A stretch of DNA of 64,000 bases from the NCBI RefSeq assembly GCF_963576545.1, contig NC_083645.1, positions 310,001 through 374,000 of the forward strand, written 5' to 3'. This document shows, in pieces, positions 1 through 63,840 of this stretch (position 1 is its first letter; every line of letters starts with the position of its first letter). Made by a program: the position numbers and the translations under genes. The notes under the pieces are model-generated. The model had not been told where the DNA came from. It saw only the letters and a list, made by a program, of their open reading frames with translations, and ran no database searches. The DNA is from Limanda limanda (lineage: Eukaryota; Chordata; Actinopteri; Pleuronectiformes; Pleuronectidae).

Positions 1-295
1 TTTATTTATATATTGTATTATATATAATAAATTATAATAGTGGAACCATTGATGGATGGTCTGAAACAGAAAAACAATAATAGAAAGGTGTCTGATGCTC
101 TTTATTGTTTCTTACTTTACCGTGTCTTAAACTCTTTTGTCCATGTCAATATCCTGTAAATCCATTAGTCTTTTTCCAGGGATCTGTACTTTCTCCGATG
201 ATAGGTTTTGAACTTATACCTCGAAATGGAGCAGAAGTAATTATTGTAATTACCCTTTAAAGAAATGAACCAGCTTCATAATACTGGGAACTCAT

Positions 296-652
296 ACGCT
301 AAACCCGAAGTTACCCTGCAGATCCGAGGACCTCACTAAACCATCCAATGGGTAGTAGCAATGTGTGTACAAAGCGCAGGGAAATAATCAACGTGAACAA
401 ATTCCCCATCCATTTATCCCCTTTAGAATTATCCAGGTGCTCATGCAGGAGCTCGGTTCAGTTCAGTCTTTATTATTCGGTCTGAAATTTGGCCTGCTGC
501 ATGACTAGACTGTATCCAGTAATTTTTTTCTTCTCCGTACTAGCACTGTCCAGTGACACTGTCCGGTGACATTTACTTTTACCAGAGTAACTCTCAGGTA
601 AGTTATCTGTACTTTCACTCAAGTATGGCTTTCAAGTACTATATACACCACT
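296..652 (-). mobile_element. Tol2-like hAT non-autonomous element, truncated inverted copy
   Basis: The end at 652 (AAGTACTATATACACCACTG) is the inverted form of the start of the element at 3550. Inner blocks (CTCATGCAGGAGCTCGGTTC; the CCATCCAATGG block) match 4190-4360 in inverted orientation. The far end is missing and the inside is deleted. The left limit is approximate. Confidence 0.75.
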
Positions 653-1237
653 GCCCAAGTTGACTGGGATGGTTACTGTTACTGGTTTGGGGTTATTGTA
701 GTTAATGGTAGCGGGTACTGTACTTAGGGGTTACACTATGTTCACCTTTGAAATAATGCTCTAAACTATGTCTGAACTTAATATATTGAGAATATACATA
801 ATATATTGAAATGGTGCACCTTTGCCTGTGAGGCAATGTCAACTTCGATTTGGTCCGATTGTGCCCCAGTTGTTTCAGATATGGCACTCAGTAGAAAAGT
901 ATAGTAATTCTTCTTTCAGATGGCATCTTCAATCTTCTTTTTTCAATAATAAATCTCCCCTTGGCTATGCATCTGGGGCTATAGCCCCAAAAGTCTTTTC
1001 TTCAGCCCTGAATAATTTTCAGACGCCACTTTCACAACTTAACATAAACCAGTGGTGAATATGCCTGCATGTACCTCTGTACTTCTGTATATCCATGTCA
1101 CTGGAACATCTTACACCTCTTTGTTTGCTACTGCAAACTTTCACATCATGCCTATATAAGGTTGGCATTTAAAACACCTTAACGGTAGGGTATAGGGAAT
1201 GACCTGATAGCTCATATACCGGTTGTATATTTTAGAT

Positions 1238-2309
1238 CAGGGGAGGCCAATTATTTTGCCAGAGTGAAACCCAGATTGTGACCGGGGGTCAAACTAATTT
1301 GGTAATACCATAACCTCTATTGTTATTACTAGATTGTAATAAATAAAACATACGGTGAACTCTTACTTCAGCATTTATTATATTTGCAATTGCTCCAAAC
1401 ATCATCATATCAAGAAAATCAAATGGAAGAGTTACTGCACAGATTTGACTGTTTCTGGTTAAAAACAAAAAACTAAAACAAAATTGGGAAATGCTGGAAA
1501 ATAAAACCAAACCAGTTAATCTCTAACTATACACAAATGCACATGTTACTTTTTCCACAATTTGAAAACATCAGTTTGTTGGATAATCCACATGAAATTT
1601 CAACATAAATATGGACTCTTCACACAGTAAATTCACATGTGATACATGGCGGCTTTAATGAACATAGCCCATCCTGTGTTTCTGTTTGCATCTTTGACAA
1701 GAACTCGTACCAACATATGCATTTGTCAGTAGGATGGTCTTTTTGACTACCCTAGTATGATCTCTGTGATACAAATTACATTGATGCTTGGTTTTGCCAG
1801 TTTAGTGGTAGGTGTTAATTCTCTGATGGGCTTGAACTAGTGAGTTAAATTCAGATGTAATACCTGATGTTGCCACTTGACAGCTGTGTGGTAGCTCAGA
1901 TCAGCATGTTCATACTCATGCTCCTCCAACAGTTCAATTAATTGTCTGTGATTTAATGCTCTTGCCCTGATGAAATGAGAAACTTTTGTAGCAACAGCGA
2001 TCACATGGTTTAAGCAGCCACTTGCATAGCACTTCTTGATGAATATTACAGTGCAAAGATAATAGTTTCTGTTCTCGGTAGTCCTAATTTTTGCATGCAT
2101 GAAATAACCTCGCCAAATAAATCCTTACTAGTTGTTGTTCCTTTCATTGACTGTATGGAAGCCAGTTTCTCCTTAATTTCGAAATCTTTGGTTATTCCCC
2201 TTATGGATATCAGTAGCTTGTCTCTAACAAAAAAACACAGCTTACCGCCAAACTCTGTGAAAAAATTACATATTCCATGACTTGTTAAAAATTCAACAAT
2301 TGGCATCAA
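1238..2309 (-). pseudogene. hAT (GTF2IRD2/EPM2AIP1-like) transposase relic
   Basis: Minus-strand frames at 2309-2046 (with DLFGEVISCMQKLGLPRT) and 2100-1837 (with FIRARALNHRQLIELLEEHE) resemble hAT transposases of the group that gave rise to GTF2IRD2 and EPM2AIP1-like genes. The two frames are joined by a frameshift near 2090. CAGGGGAGGCCAATTATTTT at 1238 looks like a hAT end. No matching right end was seen. Not functional. Confidence 0.6.
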
Positions 2310-3541
2310 CCTTCAGCTTTTTAGCACTCGTTTGAAGCAGGTGATTCTGGATGGCAGCTCCATCGACTTGGTTGCACGAACAGCATGAAAATCGTATGGT
2401 ATGCCACTTGTGGCTCTGCTGCATATTCCACTACAGATCGACATAAGCTGTTCTCTAGATTGGTATGTTGTAGGTATTTGGCTGGCATGCACTGTTTGTC
2501 AATGGTAGGTGCTGCTTGAAAGTGGTATTCTATTGTTAGACTGTTTTACGACAAGTACTTTTAATCGAAAAAACATGTGGGAAACATAGCACATTAATTT
2601 AAGGAATGTAACGATTTTTTCTCTGAATGTGTTTGAGGCATCTGAAAAGACAATCTCTCCAATAAAGGATATATGGACCTATGATTTAAAAAAAACAAAA
2701 CTAACTGTACTATGAGATGAGATTAAATCGATGTAAAAAAAAACAGTGCACCTGGTGAATAACAAGTGTAAGGTTTAAAATGAGAAACAACTTCTCCAAA
2801 AGTTTCATAATAAACTAATCAGACAGCTGAGATGTTGGCTGTGGGCTTTGTGGCTGTTAGATGCACTAAATGAAAACAAGTTGTGCAATAGTGCCTCCTG
2901 CTGGCATATAAAACATGATGGAATTTATGAAACAATATAAGCTTTAGGCTTATCAGTACATTGAAAAAGATACGATTACTTCAGACAATCTGTAAAAAGA
3001 TAATTGAGAGATAATACTGTGACCCCCATGCCAATCATATAGACGGGGGTAGAAAACGGTTATGTGCGATGAAAGCAACCTGTTACTTGTTAAACATTTC
3101 TGGTAAATTATAAACCTATGCCTTACATATGTCTGGTTGCTTTCCTGACCAGACATGATCTAAATCGACTTAGTTTTTTCTGTGGGAATCTGATAATCAA
3201 ATGTGCCCCCTGTATAAACTGAAAACATCTTTTCTCAAGACATATTCTTCTGTTTCGGACAGGAAACTTATTAAATCAAACATCTCACAACACAGACTAC
3301 CATACAATTTGTGTGTATCTATTGTTATAAAGTTGTTCTTAAAAGTGTAAATGGAATTTGATATTCTCTGCACCATGCTTCTCCTTTCCTAAATCCATGG
3401 CTTTCCTTCACATCATTCCTTGACCTTGTGACGTATTGATTCGGGGTCAAGGAATAGTGGTCAAGAAAGGAGATTATTTGGACTTTCCGAACGCACCCAC
3501 AGTCAATACTCCGTCGTGGTTGAAGGCTCTTTTTTTTATGT
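2310..3541. other. intergenic stretch without recognisable content
   Basis: AT-rich sequence downstream of the gene. I see no open frame with family character and no clear repeat end. Short A runs occur near 2690 and 2735. Confidence 0.5.
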
Positions 3542-3549
3542 GTGAGGGG

Positions 3550-4636
3550 CAGTGGTGTATAAAGTACTTGGAAGCCATACTTGAGTAAAAGTACAGATAT
3601 CTTACCTGAAAGTGACTACGGTAAAAGTAAAAGTCACCCTGACTTGAGTAAAAGTCTTAAAGTAGCTCATATTAAATGTACTTAAGTATCAAAAGTATCT
3701 GGTGTTTAAATGTACTTAAGTATCAAAAGTAAAAGTACAAGTAACACAATTAAAATTACAAAGTGCTTAGTAGGCCTATACAAACGAAAAATAACCCAAA
3801 ATGTTTCTCCTCAAGATGTATTTTAACTGACTGAAAAATTATAACAATATGCATATAATGTATAATTTTACAAATTTGGAACCCTAGGTGCTGAGGTTCT
3901 AATAGTAATGGACTTGTGCATCTGAACTTCTAGAGCCAACAACGAATCAACTATAAACAAGTGCCTCTTGTGTCTGCCCAAGAACATTAATAAACCACAG
4001 TATAACCACTGAAACATTCTGTAAATATCAATAAACATGGACCTTTCATCAAAAGCAGGAGTGATACACAATGCCCCTTATGATAACTCAGCAAAGGGAA
4101 CCAAGTTCTAGGCACACAAAATAAGATAGTTTCTCTTTTATTAGCATGCACTTTGCTAGTACAAAGAGGAAAAACTCACTTGACACAGTCTAGTTTGCTG
4201 CCAAATTTCAGACAGAATAATAAAGACTGAACTGAACCGAGCTCCTGCATGAGCACCTGGATAATTCTAAAGGGAATAAATGGATGGGGAATGTGCATGC
4301 GTTGATTAAGTCCCTGCCCACACACATCGCTACTATCCATTGGATGGTTTAGGGACTGCACACACGCCGCCAGACCTGCGCATCCCCCAAGGCAGCGGCA
4401 CGTGACTGAGAGAGGTGCGCCGTGCGTAAAGGCACGCGTTGCGCCAACCTCCCCTGCTCAAGTAACAAGCCAGTTTTGAGAATGTAAGAAGTAGAAAGTA
4501 CAGAAAGTTGTGTTCAAATGTAACGAGTAAAAGTAAAAAGTCGTAAGGAAAATAAATACTCAAGTAAAGTACAGATGTGAAAAATCTACTTAAGTACAGT
4601 AACAAAGTATTTCTACTTCGTTACTTTCCACCACTG
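3550..4636 (+). mobile_element. Tol2-like hAT non-autonomous transposon, intact ends
   Basis: The ends are CAGTGGTGTATAAAGTACTT and its inverted partner ending TACTTTCCACCACTG, flanked by a perfect 8-bp duplication GTGAGGGG (3542-3549 and 4637-4644). Subterminal blocks repeat ACTTAAGTA / AAGTACTT motifs, as in Tol2. It is 1087 bp and carries no transposase. The perfect duplication suggests a fairly recent insertion. Confidence 0.92.
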
Positions 4637-5825
4637 GTGAGGGGGAACTCAGGTTTCACAGTTATTCTACATTTGTAAATCTTTAATGATATTAGGATAA
4701 CTCCATACATTTTCATTCAATTCTGATACAGAAATAAGACAACAAAGGCAAAAGTTATTTTTTGTTATTTTATTTTATTTATCTGAAATAGTCTTGTTCT
4801 TCCTTTATAAACATATGAACACCATGGAAGCATATCATCAACCATGACATCTGTACATTTGTCAATACACAAAGAGAAGTACAGACTTTAACCTGTACAC
4901 TGCACTTTCTGTTTATGTTTTCAACAAAGATGTTCATCTGATGCCAGAAGAAAAGTAATCTGAACCATTTGGGCTACTAATCCTTCAAACACATTCCAAC
5001 AGGGTGATGCTTCAGTTCATGTTTTGTTTACTGAGCTGGAAATGGACCTTCTCAATCTGTCATAATGTACATAGCTTAAATCAAACTGTCTGATTTAATT
5101 CCATCATTGAAAACCGTCTCAATAGTGGAATAGGAACAATTAAAATAAAAAAGAACATTGGAATCCAATTTCAAAATTCAAACATCAGAACTCATTTTGC
5201 TACATGGTCTGGGTCGATGATAATATTGAACAGATAAGCTAACGGTAGATTCATATGTGTTTATTCTTATATTTGCAGGCTGAAAAAAAGCAGCTCAAAT
5301 GTCAAGAACTGATCCACTGCTTTTAGTCAGTGGAACTCAGCATGTCAATGTGCTAAAGACATGTCAGACATGTTATGTTTGCATGGCCGAGTAAGAATGT
5401 GAGCTTCATGTTGGAGCAGATGTAATTCATGACTTTCAAAGGATAGGAGTTGCCTATAAGATCTAGTTCCCTAATCTCTATCCAATGGGTCAAACGTGCA
5501 AGAAAACTCATTGAAACCTTTAAAAGTTCACCCACAAATGTTCTAATTTCTCAGCTCCATTTGGACTGAATAACCCTTTTTTATTTATTTTTGTTCTTGC
5601 TGGTTTTAAAAAAAACCCAGAGCCACCAACATCTTAGCTGACAGAAAAATAATCTGAGGAAAACTTAATAAAAAAGTATGGTTTGTTTGACATTTGTGTC
5701 TGGCGATCAGTCATGGGTGGAAAAAAGGTAGGCAGCCCGTCTCTGTGAGTCTTCTCCGTGGTAGCATGTAAACAAATAAGAGCTGACAGCTGAGCTCATG
5801 CCTGAACAGAACAAAGAGTCAAGCC

Positions 5826-6180
5826 TTTATTTGGAGAAATACTATATTGGAGAACTGGCTCATTTTGAAAGCCAAACTTTTTATTCAAATAATGACATAA
5901 TACAGTTCGATGATCAATTTCTCTGAAATGGCTGAAAAGCGATTGATACCAGCACCACCCAGTGCATAACAAATGTAGTTATTCCTCATCCATGAAGCTA
6001 AGTTATCATGTTCAATACAGTTTGTAAGGACACAGAAGTGATCTTCAGATCCCACATTTAACAGAGTCTGTGTCTTCACAAAACCAAATCTTTCCTCAGT
6101 CCGGCGCTTAAGCCATAGCCTGCAGCACGACTGTCAGTGCATGGATCCCAATAATGTCCTATACAGGTGTGGTCTGTTGT
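5826..6180 (-). other. fbxo38: fbxo38 3' UTR (minimum extent)
   Basis: Minus-strand AATAAA signals occur at 5880-5885 and 5826-5831, about 300-350 nt after the stop. Another AT-rich cluster with repeated AATAAA lies near 4785-4802 and could end a longer UTR. Nothing else coding is visible down to 4645. Which signal is used cannot be told from sequence. Confidence 0.45.
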
Positions 6181-57971
<51,791 letters not shown>

Positions 57972-57993
57972 CGGTACTACCTTACGCCTCCGG
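57972..57993 (-). other. candidate 5' UTR part of exon 1 and leader acceptor
   Basis: Upstream of the ATG the minus strand reads a TG-rich tract and then TAAAAG|CCGG at 57994/57993. This could be the acceptor of a leader intron joining to a non-coding first exon farther upstream. No transcript evidence is available, so exon 1 could instead simply extend upstream. Confidence 0.3.
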
Positions 57994-58569
57994 CTTTTAC
58001 ACACACACACGCACATGCACCTCCTTCCTCCTGAAGCCTGGAGGATCTATTCCTCAAGCATCATTGTAGACAGAGCATCACAGAAGATGGAAAGCTAATG
58101 GGAGGGTGGGAGAAGGATACAGGGTTAGGATGTCATTCTAACATCTTTATCTAACAGATTATAGTTGAGGACACTAGTCCTCACAGTTAAAGAAGCTGAG
58201 GTGCCATGAGTAATTATAAACAAGGCAAACCCTCACTTTTGTCTTTTATCAAATGCAGACAGCATTTAAATTGCACATGTTAGTGACTGCATTATGCAGT
58301 TCATTTCCATAACACTTAGCAATGGAATCTCTGGGCACGTCACCAATAGATACCGATTCAGAGGGCTACGGTTTTATTATAAAACGATTATCGATGAAAC
58401 AAAGAATTTTTTTTTAACACATGATAAATCTTTTATCAGTGTAAACACAAGAGGTGTGCATCTGCTGGTCAACAGGATATTCTGCTCCTCTGATCTTTTC
58501 TAATCACACACTTAGAGCTGATCTTTATAAAAACCTGCTGAATTAATATTTATGTTCCTGGATAAACGG

Positions 58570-59391
58570 TATGGAGGACGATACATGACTTAAGTATAAA
58601 TAAATAAATGCATAAATAAATTAGGAAATAAATACAGAAATGTATAAATAAATGTCTTAAATATATTTCCACATTTATTTATTTCTGTATTTCTGTGTCT
58701 GTATGCTAATGAGAAAGGCGAGCCTAACCTCAGTCTCATGCAGGATTGGTCTCAGGAGTGTGATGATCCAGTCCTACTACTTCTGCCTTTCAATGCTGAC
58801 TGTTGTCCAGTAGCGTTTTTCATGATGTTTAAATGCAGCCTCATAAACTCTGGAGCGAATAAAACAAACACTAAGTTACTTCATGTACTGATCATAAGCG
58901 TAACTCCGGGGCCTGTGTGTGTGTGTGTATATATACTCAGTTGACCAAACCTGCTCGAGACTAAGGTTGGAACATGTCAACATGTTTTGCTCAGTACCAC
59001 ACGAGACGTGACGCTCACAGTCAGCACTACTGACAACTATATCATCCCAATAAAAAATAACCTTCTAACTTGAACTAGTTCATTTTAAATGTGAATTGGC
59101 TCAACACTGCAAACAGCTACAGGACAACATTCAGCATTGAAAGGCAAAAGTAGCAGGACTGGATCATCACACTCCTGTGACCAATCCTGCATGAGATTGA
59201 GTTTAGGCCCACCTTTCTCATTAGCATACAGACACAGAAATAGATAAATAAATAAATGTGGAAATAAATAAATGTGGAAATAAATAAATGTGGAAATATA
59301 TTTAAGACATTTTTTTAACATTTATGTATTTATTTATGTATTTATTCATACATTTATTTATTTATACTTAAGTCATGTATGGTCCTCCATA
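58570..59391. mobile_element. non-autonomous element with inverted arms of about 245-280 bp
   Basis: The left arm starts TATGGAGGACGATACATGAC and runs to about 58814. The right arm from about 59116 ends GTCATGTATGGTCCTCCATA at 59391. The arms share AATAAATA-rich and CATGCAGGATTGGTCTCAGG blocks. The spacer contains a short GT run and the GAACTAGTTC motif. The TATGGAG...CTCCATA ends resemble those of the 52.4 kb element. Confidence 0.85.
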
Positions 59392-59864
59392 AAACGTGCT
59401 TCCATCTCCGTCGTTCACAAAAACTGAACCACATGTATTTAGTTATTTATCGATGATGTCAGATCATGCATCTGAATCATTCCAGTCACCTTAACACTGA
59501 TGTCATGCCTGTGCACGTCTTGTGCTGTGTGTAGCAGATGAACTGCGTGCGTATAGTGCACAGTGCAAACTTGTTTAAATACATGCCTCATAAACCCTAA
59601 AGCGAATCAACAAACACAAAGTAAACGTCAGTACTATTCAGGTCCTAATTAGTTCTGATTAGTGTTGGTGTTAATTGTTAAAGTGTGAGCACAGGTCAGA
59701 AGAAGAGTGGAGGGAGGACACTCTTCTGCTTCAGGAAAAACACAACATAGTAATTCACAACGTCAGAACACTCCAAACTTTTAGATGTATTTAGATTTCA
59801 TAATATTAGTTTAACAGTAGGTCGATCAACAAAGAAACCATAAAATCTCATTCATTACATATCA

Positions 59865-60030
59865 TATAGGTGACACTTTTATCCAAAGCAATTTACAATA
59901 AGTGCATTCAAACATGAGGGGACAAACCCAGAACAGCAAGATTCATGTAAGTGCATTGCCTTAAAAAAAGCCAAACTACAAAATGGTTGCATGTTAGTGC
60001 AATATAAGGTGCATTTAGTGTAATATCAAA
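59865..60030 (+). repeat. CTTTTATCCAAAG-type repeat, copy 2
   Basis: ACTTTTATCCAAAGCAATTT, ACAATAAGTGCATTCAAACA and AACCCAGAACAGCAAGATTC match the copy at 34425. Confidence 0.6.
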
Positions 60031-60374
60031 CAATTTAGGAAAGGAAAAGGGATTGTCTCTTCCTGTTTTTTGATCACCTTTTATGTGTGCCTGTCCAGGC
60101 ATAACCACTCTTCCAATCTCTAACATTACTGTAGCAATCTCATTGGCTTAAATCAGGGGTTCTCAAACTTTTGCAAGCTGGACCCCCGCCAAGGCGGGTA
60201 GGGGTAGTTGGGGTAATTTGATGCAACACGGGGATGATTGAAGATGTTAAGGTAGGTGTTAAGGAGAAAAAGGGCTAGCTGCAGTTGGAAGAAGTTAGCT
60301 AGCTAGAAGGCTAGCTCTTAGGGCTACGAGCTTTCTAAAAAGACTGTGGAGCAAATTACTCCTTAGATTAGGCT

Positions 60375-61214
60375 AGGGCTGGGCGATATGGGAAAAAATG
60401 TTATCACGATATGTTTTTCCATATTGATCGATCTCGATTCTTAACACGATATGTAGTTTTTGATCAGTTTCCTGAAGCCGTCCCTCTCCACTGTGCTCAG
60501 GGGCATCATATCTGTAGCTAAGCAATAAGTAATAGCGCTCGTTATATTTTTTCCTCACTTCGATTGTTTTCATATGGGGCAATGGCTGCAAAACACGACT
60601 GGATGGACTGTTGTTTTGCTAACATAGCATCGCTAACGTTTGCGATGCTAACGGGAGACGTAGTGGTCTTGCCTGTCTCTTTGTTTGGTGTCGTGCAAAC
60701 TTGAGCCCGCAGAGTCAAACTCTCTGTGTAATCACTGGGATGGTGCCGTCTCAGGTGATTGAAAAGGTTTGTGGTGTTTCCCGTCCTGGCTGGTACCGAC
60801 CGCCGGCATATTTTGCAGACCGGCTTCGTCTGCTCCTCGTCCTTTTAGCCGTATCCAAACCACGTCCACACAACTGACGTCGCGTTACGCTTTTTTTCGA
60901 AAATGTCTTCGGTTCCGGGTGATGTAGGGATGTCGCTCTCACATTCGGCATTATTTTCGCTGTCCCCGACTTCAGTTTCACTCATTTTTTCAACTTCGTT
61001 CTCTCTTGTTCTCTTTCTCGCAACTGCAGCAGCTCTCACGATGGGAAGGGGGCGTGTCGTGTCCTAACTGCAGACGGCAGCCGGCAGACTCCGACACTGT
61101 TGTTGCGCTTACTTTTGCCACGTGAGATCGAATACATGTCACGAGGAGATAATCGAAATCGATCAAAATTTTATCGCGATCCCGAATCGGGATCGAAAAA
61201 TCGCCCACCCCTAG
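60375..61214 (-). mobile_element. hAT element with BED-finger transposase N-terminus
   Basis: Ends AGGGCTGGGCGATAT and ATCGCCCACCCCTAG, flanked by ATTAGGCT (60367-60374, 61215-61222). On the minus strand a frame from 61039 reads MSETEVGDSENNAECESDIP, ends NATSVVWTWFGYG, and meets a single TAA. The same frame then continues with VCKICRR, ARTGNTTNLFNHL and RRHH. This is a ZBED-like BED zinc finger with its Cys and His ligands present. The catalytic part is deleted. Confidence 0.88.
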
Positions 61215-61984
61215 ATTAGGCTACGAATAGGCCTACTGCACGTGCAGGAAGGTATTACTAAGGAAGGAGTGAGTCTTTAAAAAGACTGTTCATAAAGCAG
61301 TGAATATCTGAATGATAGAGGAAACAACAGCAATCGCACAAACTCTGCAGGGTGTCGTCTCAGTGAGTGTGAGCGCTGACCATGCCTGCGGTTACTTTTA
61401 TACTCGGAAGCGTACATGCAACTCGCGTTGAAATGATAATAACCCTCTTTTGATTGGTGGATCAGGAACAAAACAGTATTTTATTTGTTTGTGTCAGTCC
61501 AGCCCCTTGCATTTCGCCACTGAGGGACCTTTCACATTTAATAAATCTTTTAATTAAAAAATTTACAAAAAAAAAAAAAATGTAAAAAAAATGTCTGGCT
61601 ACCAGAATATTGCTGCACTTCAACACTATTACTATAAGAACAGTTTATTCCATTTGATTACCAGTAGGAAGGTGAGAGCTACAAGCCATTACCAAATGAT
61701 CCTCCACAAAGGCAGTTATGGCTCTTTTAGCTCTTATTTCACCGCTAGCAAGTGGTGCGAGTCCACAGCTAACAGACACTCCACTCTATTTACCATGTGG
61801 TTCTTAGCAGCTAAAAACCGTTTTTGAGTTGGCATTGGTGGTTACTTAGGTTGTAGGTTGTACTGTTCCATTAAAGGGGTAATAATCGGAGAAAATAACC
61901 CTCATAATGTCATAGCAATGTCATCAAAGTTATCTTCACTTGAGCTTGAACTTGAGTTTAGAAATCCATTACAGAAAGCATATA

Positions 61985-62090
61985 CACTGCTCAAAGAAAA
62001 TTAAGGGAACATTAAAAGTCTTTAACAACGGTCGATGGAAACAAAAATAATCAACCTATCAATTAATTAATTTTTTTTTTTTGAGCAGTG
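61985..62090. mobile_element. 106-bp miniature Tc1-type element
   Basis: CACTGCTCAAA and TTTGAGCAGTG ends flanked by TA on both sides. The left end continues AAATTAAGGGAAC, as in the 40.9 kb Tc1-like element. An internal-deletion derivative of that family. Confidence 0.85.
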
Positions 62091-62149
62091 TACTAATACA
62101 AAATGGAGGTTTCAATGATGTAGGTGTCAACCAGGCATTGTGGTGACAA

Positions 62150-63650
62150 GGAAATATAAGCTGTGTCTCAATTCAGGGGCTGCATCATCTATCTATGAAG
62201 CCCCCCAAGACCGCCACCCTTCGAAGACTGAACTAAAATGGGAACGTCTGGTCTAGAGAGGCTTTCCGTAATTGGCTTCACCAGCTTGTCCCGCTATTAT
62301 ATCAACTCACAATCGACAATTGAGCCTATAAAAGTTGAGACATCAAAAGTTTTTAGCTCTTGATTTTTAGATTGTTCTCCATCATCGGTATCACCAGGCA
62401 GCGTCTGATAATCCAAGATTCCTAAACATGGACTAAACTCTGGAATATCTCTGAACATTCTCTGCAAGTTTCTATCATGCGACAGACGTAAAATAAAATA
62501 AGAAAAATAATATAAATAAATATATATATCTTAAGATACACGTAAAAAGACACTGGGGAAGTGTCAAGAAAGCTTTTAGTAATAAGGGTTGATGCACTCT
62601 AACAAAAAACTGTGATCTCAACAGCAGAATTTATACACTACATCCTGCCTCTGCACCACCCCTCACCTGAATGCTTCTGAGATTTCTGTGTTTTTGTAAA
62701 CATATCTGAGCGGAGAATCTCCTGCTGCCTTTTTCATGTGTGAAAGGCTAACTCTAGACAAAGTTCAGACCCAAGTGTGTGGACATCCTCAAAAGTAATG
62801 TCTGAAATTGGCTTAAAAGAAGCACTGAACAACCAGCCTGTCAAGTACCTGAGAGTGAAGTAGAGAGTAGAACTGGTGCCGGTGTAAAGAAAAAAGGGGG
62901 ATCACAGTAAACATTGATTGGATTCAGGTTTGTACACTTAACTGCACTTGGAAGTTTAGGTAAGAAATACAAACTGATCATGACCTTACTTTTATATAAT
63001 TTTTGCTTTTTATTGTGGGATAATAATTCACATCAATAAACCTTTCAATCATGATTTTGTTGAATGTTTATTGTTTTATGTTTTAGAATATTTCATGATA
63101 TGAAATACTCGGCTGATTCTATGGATGACAGAGTATGTAATATATTTCAAATGGTGAGCAGTGGTTATCGTTGAAGAAGTAGAAGCACCTTTGTCCTGAC
63201 AGCTCGCTCTTAACGAGATACACACACTGCGCAGCAGAGGCTTCATCCAAGCACACACTTTATCCATTACAGGAGCACGTATTACATACTAGAAGTGTTC
63301 AGGCTTTAGTTAATGATAGCAAAATTACTGATCACAAATGCCAACAGCAGAAGTCTAAAACAAAAAAGCTCACGAACGGCAGCTTAACGGAAACGCTGCA
63401 GCTACAAGACAAACAGCGGTTTGTTCGCCAATTAATCAAAGCTATTACACATGTCCAGAGACCAGTCATAGTTACGACTTCACCCAAAGATTTATATTTA
63501 ACTGAAGACACAAACATGTCACACGCGTCTTCATGCTGTAAACTTCAGCCTGCTCTTTGTCAAAGCTAGCTCGATTAGCACAGTCCCAGCTAACATAGCA
63601 CACAGAGGCAATCACACTGACTGAATGTGTACGGAGTTTGGTAGAGCAGC
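62150..63650. other. upstream intergenic or first-intron stretch
   Basis: CTGTGTCTCAATTCAGGGGC at 62161 is a common fish repeat end. The remainder is AT-rich with no open frame of recognisable family. If the 63.66 kb donor is real, this is part of a leader intron. Confidence 0.4.
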
Positions 63651-63658
63651 TAACATAC

Positions 63659-63840
63659 CTGTGTTTTTCTATCACAGAAGTGGTGTTACTGTGTGGACAG
63701 CAGCAATGCTGAGCCGCTGCTGCTGCTGCTGCTGCTGCTTCTGCTTCTTTTTCTTCTTCTTCTTCGAAGTCCTTCTTCTTCTTCTCTTTCTTCGTCTTCT
63801 TCTTGTTCTTCTTCTTGTTCTTCTTCTCCTTCTTCTTCAG
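63659..63840 (-). other. candidate non-coding first exon region of fbxo38
   Basis: On the minus strand a CACAG|GTATGT donor lies at 63659/63658. Upstream of it is a purine-rich stretch, (CAG)n and GAA-rich. Vertebrate FBXO38 has an untranslated first exon as I recall, and the coding exon at 57.9 kb has an acceptor-like site just before the ATG. No TATA box or clear CpG island marks the start. Low confidence. Confidence 0.3.
63711..63839. repeat. CTG/CAG run followed by CTT/GAA-rich polypyrimidine tract
   Basis: A run of about eight CTG units is followed directly by about 100 bp of nearly pure pyrimidine, mostly CTT with TTCTTG variants. On the minus strand this is polypurine ending in (CAG)n. 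Pure Pu/Py tracts can form triplex DNA. It lies just upstream of the candidate first-exon donor. Confidence 0.9.

Noticed and set aside
57972..58016. Upstream in-frame Met giving an MCVCVC extension of fbxo38
   Set aside because: The extension is encoded by a TG microsatellite and a probable intron end; MGPRRK matches the family start.
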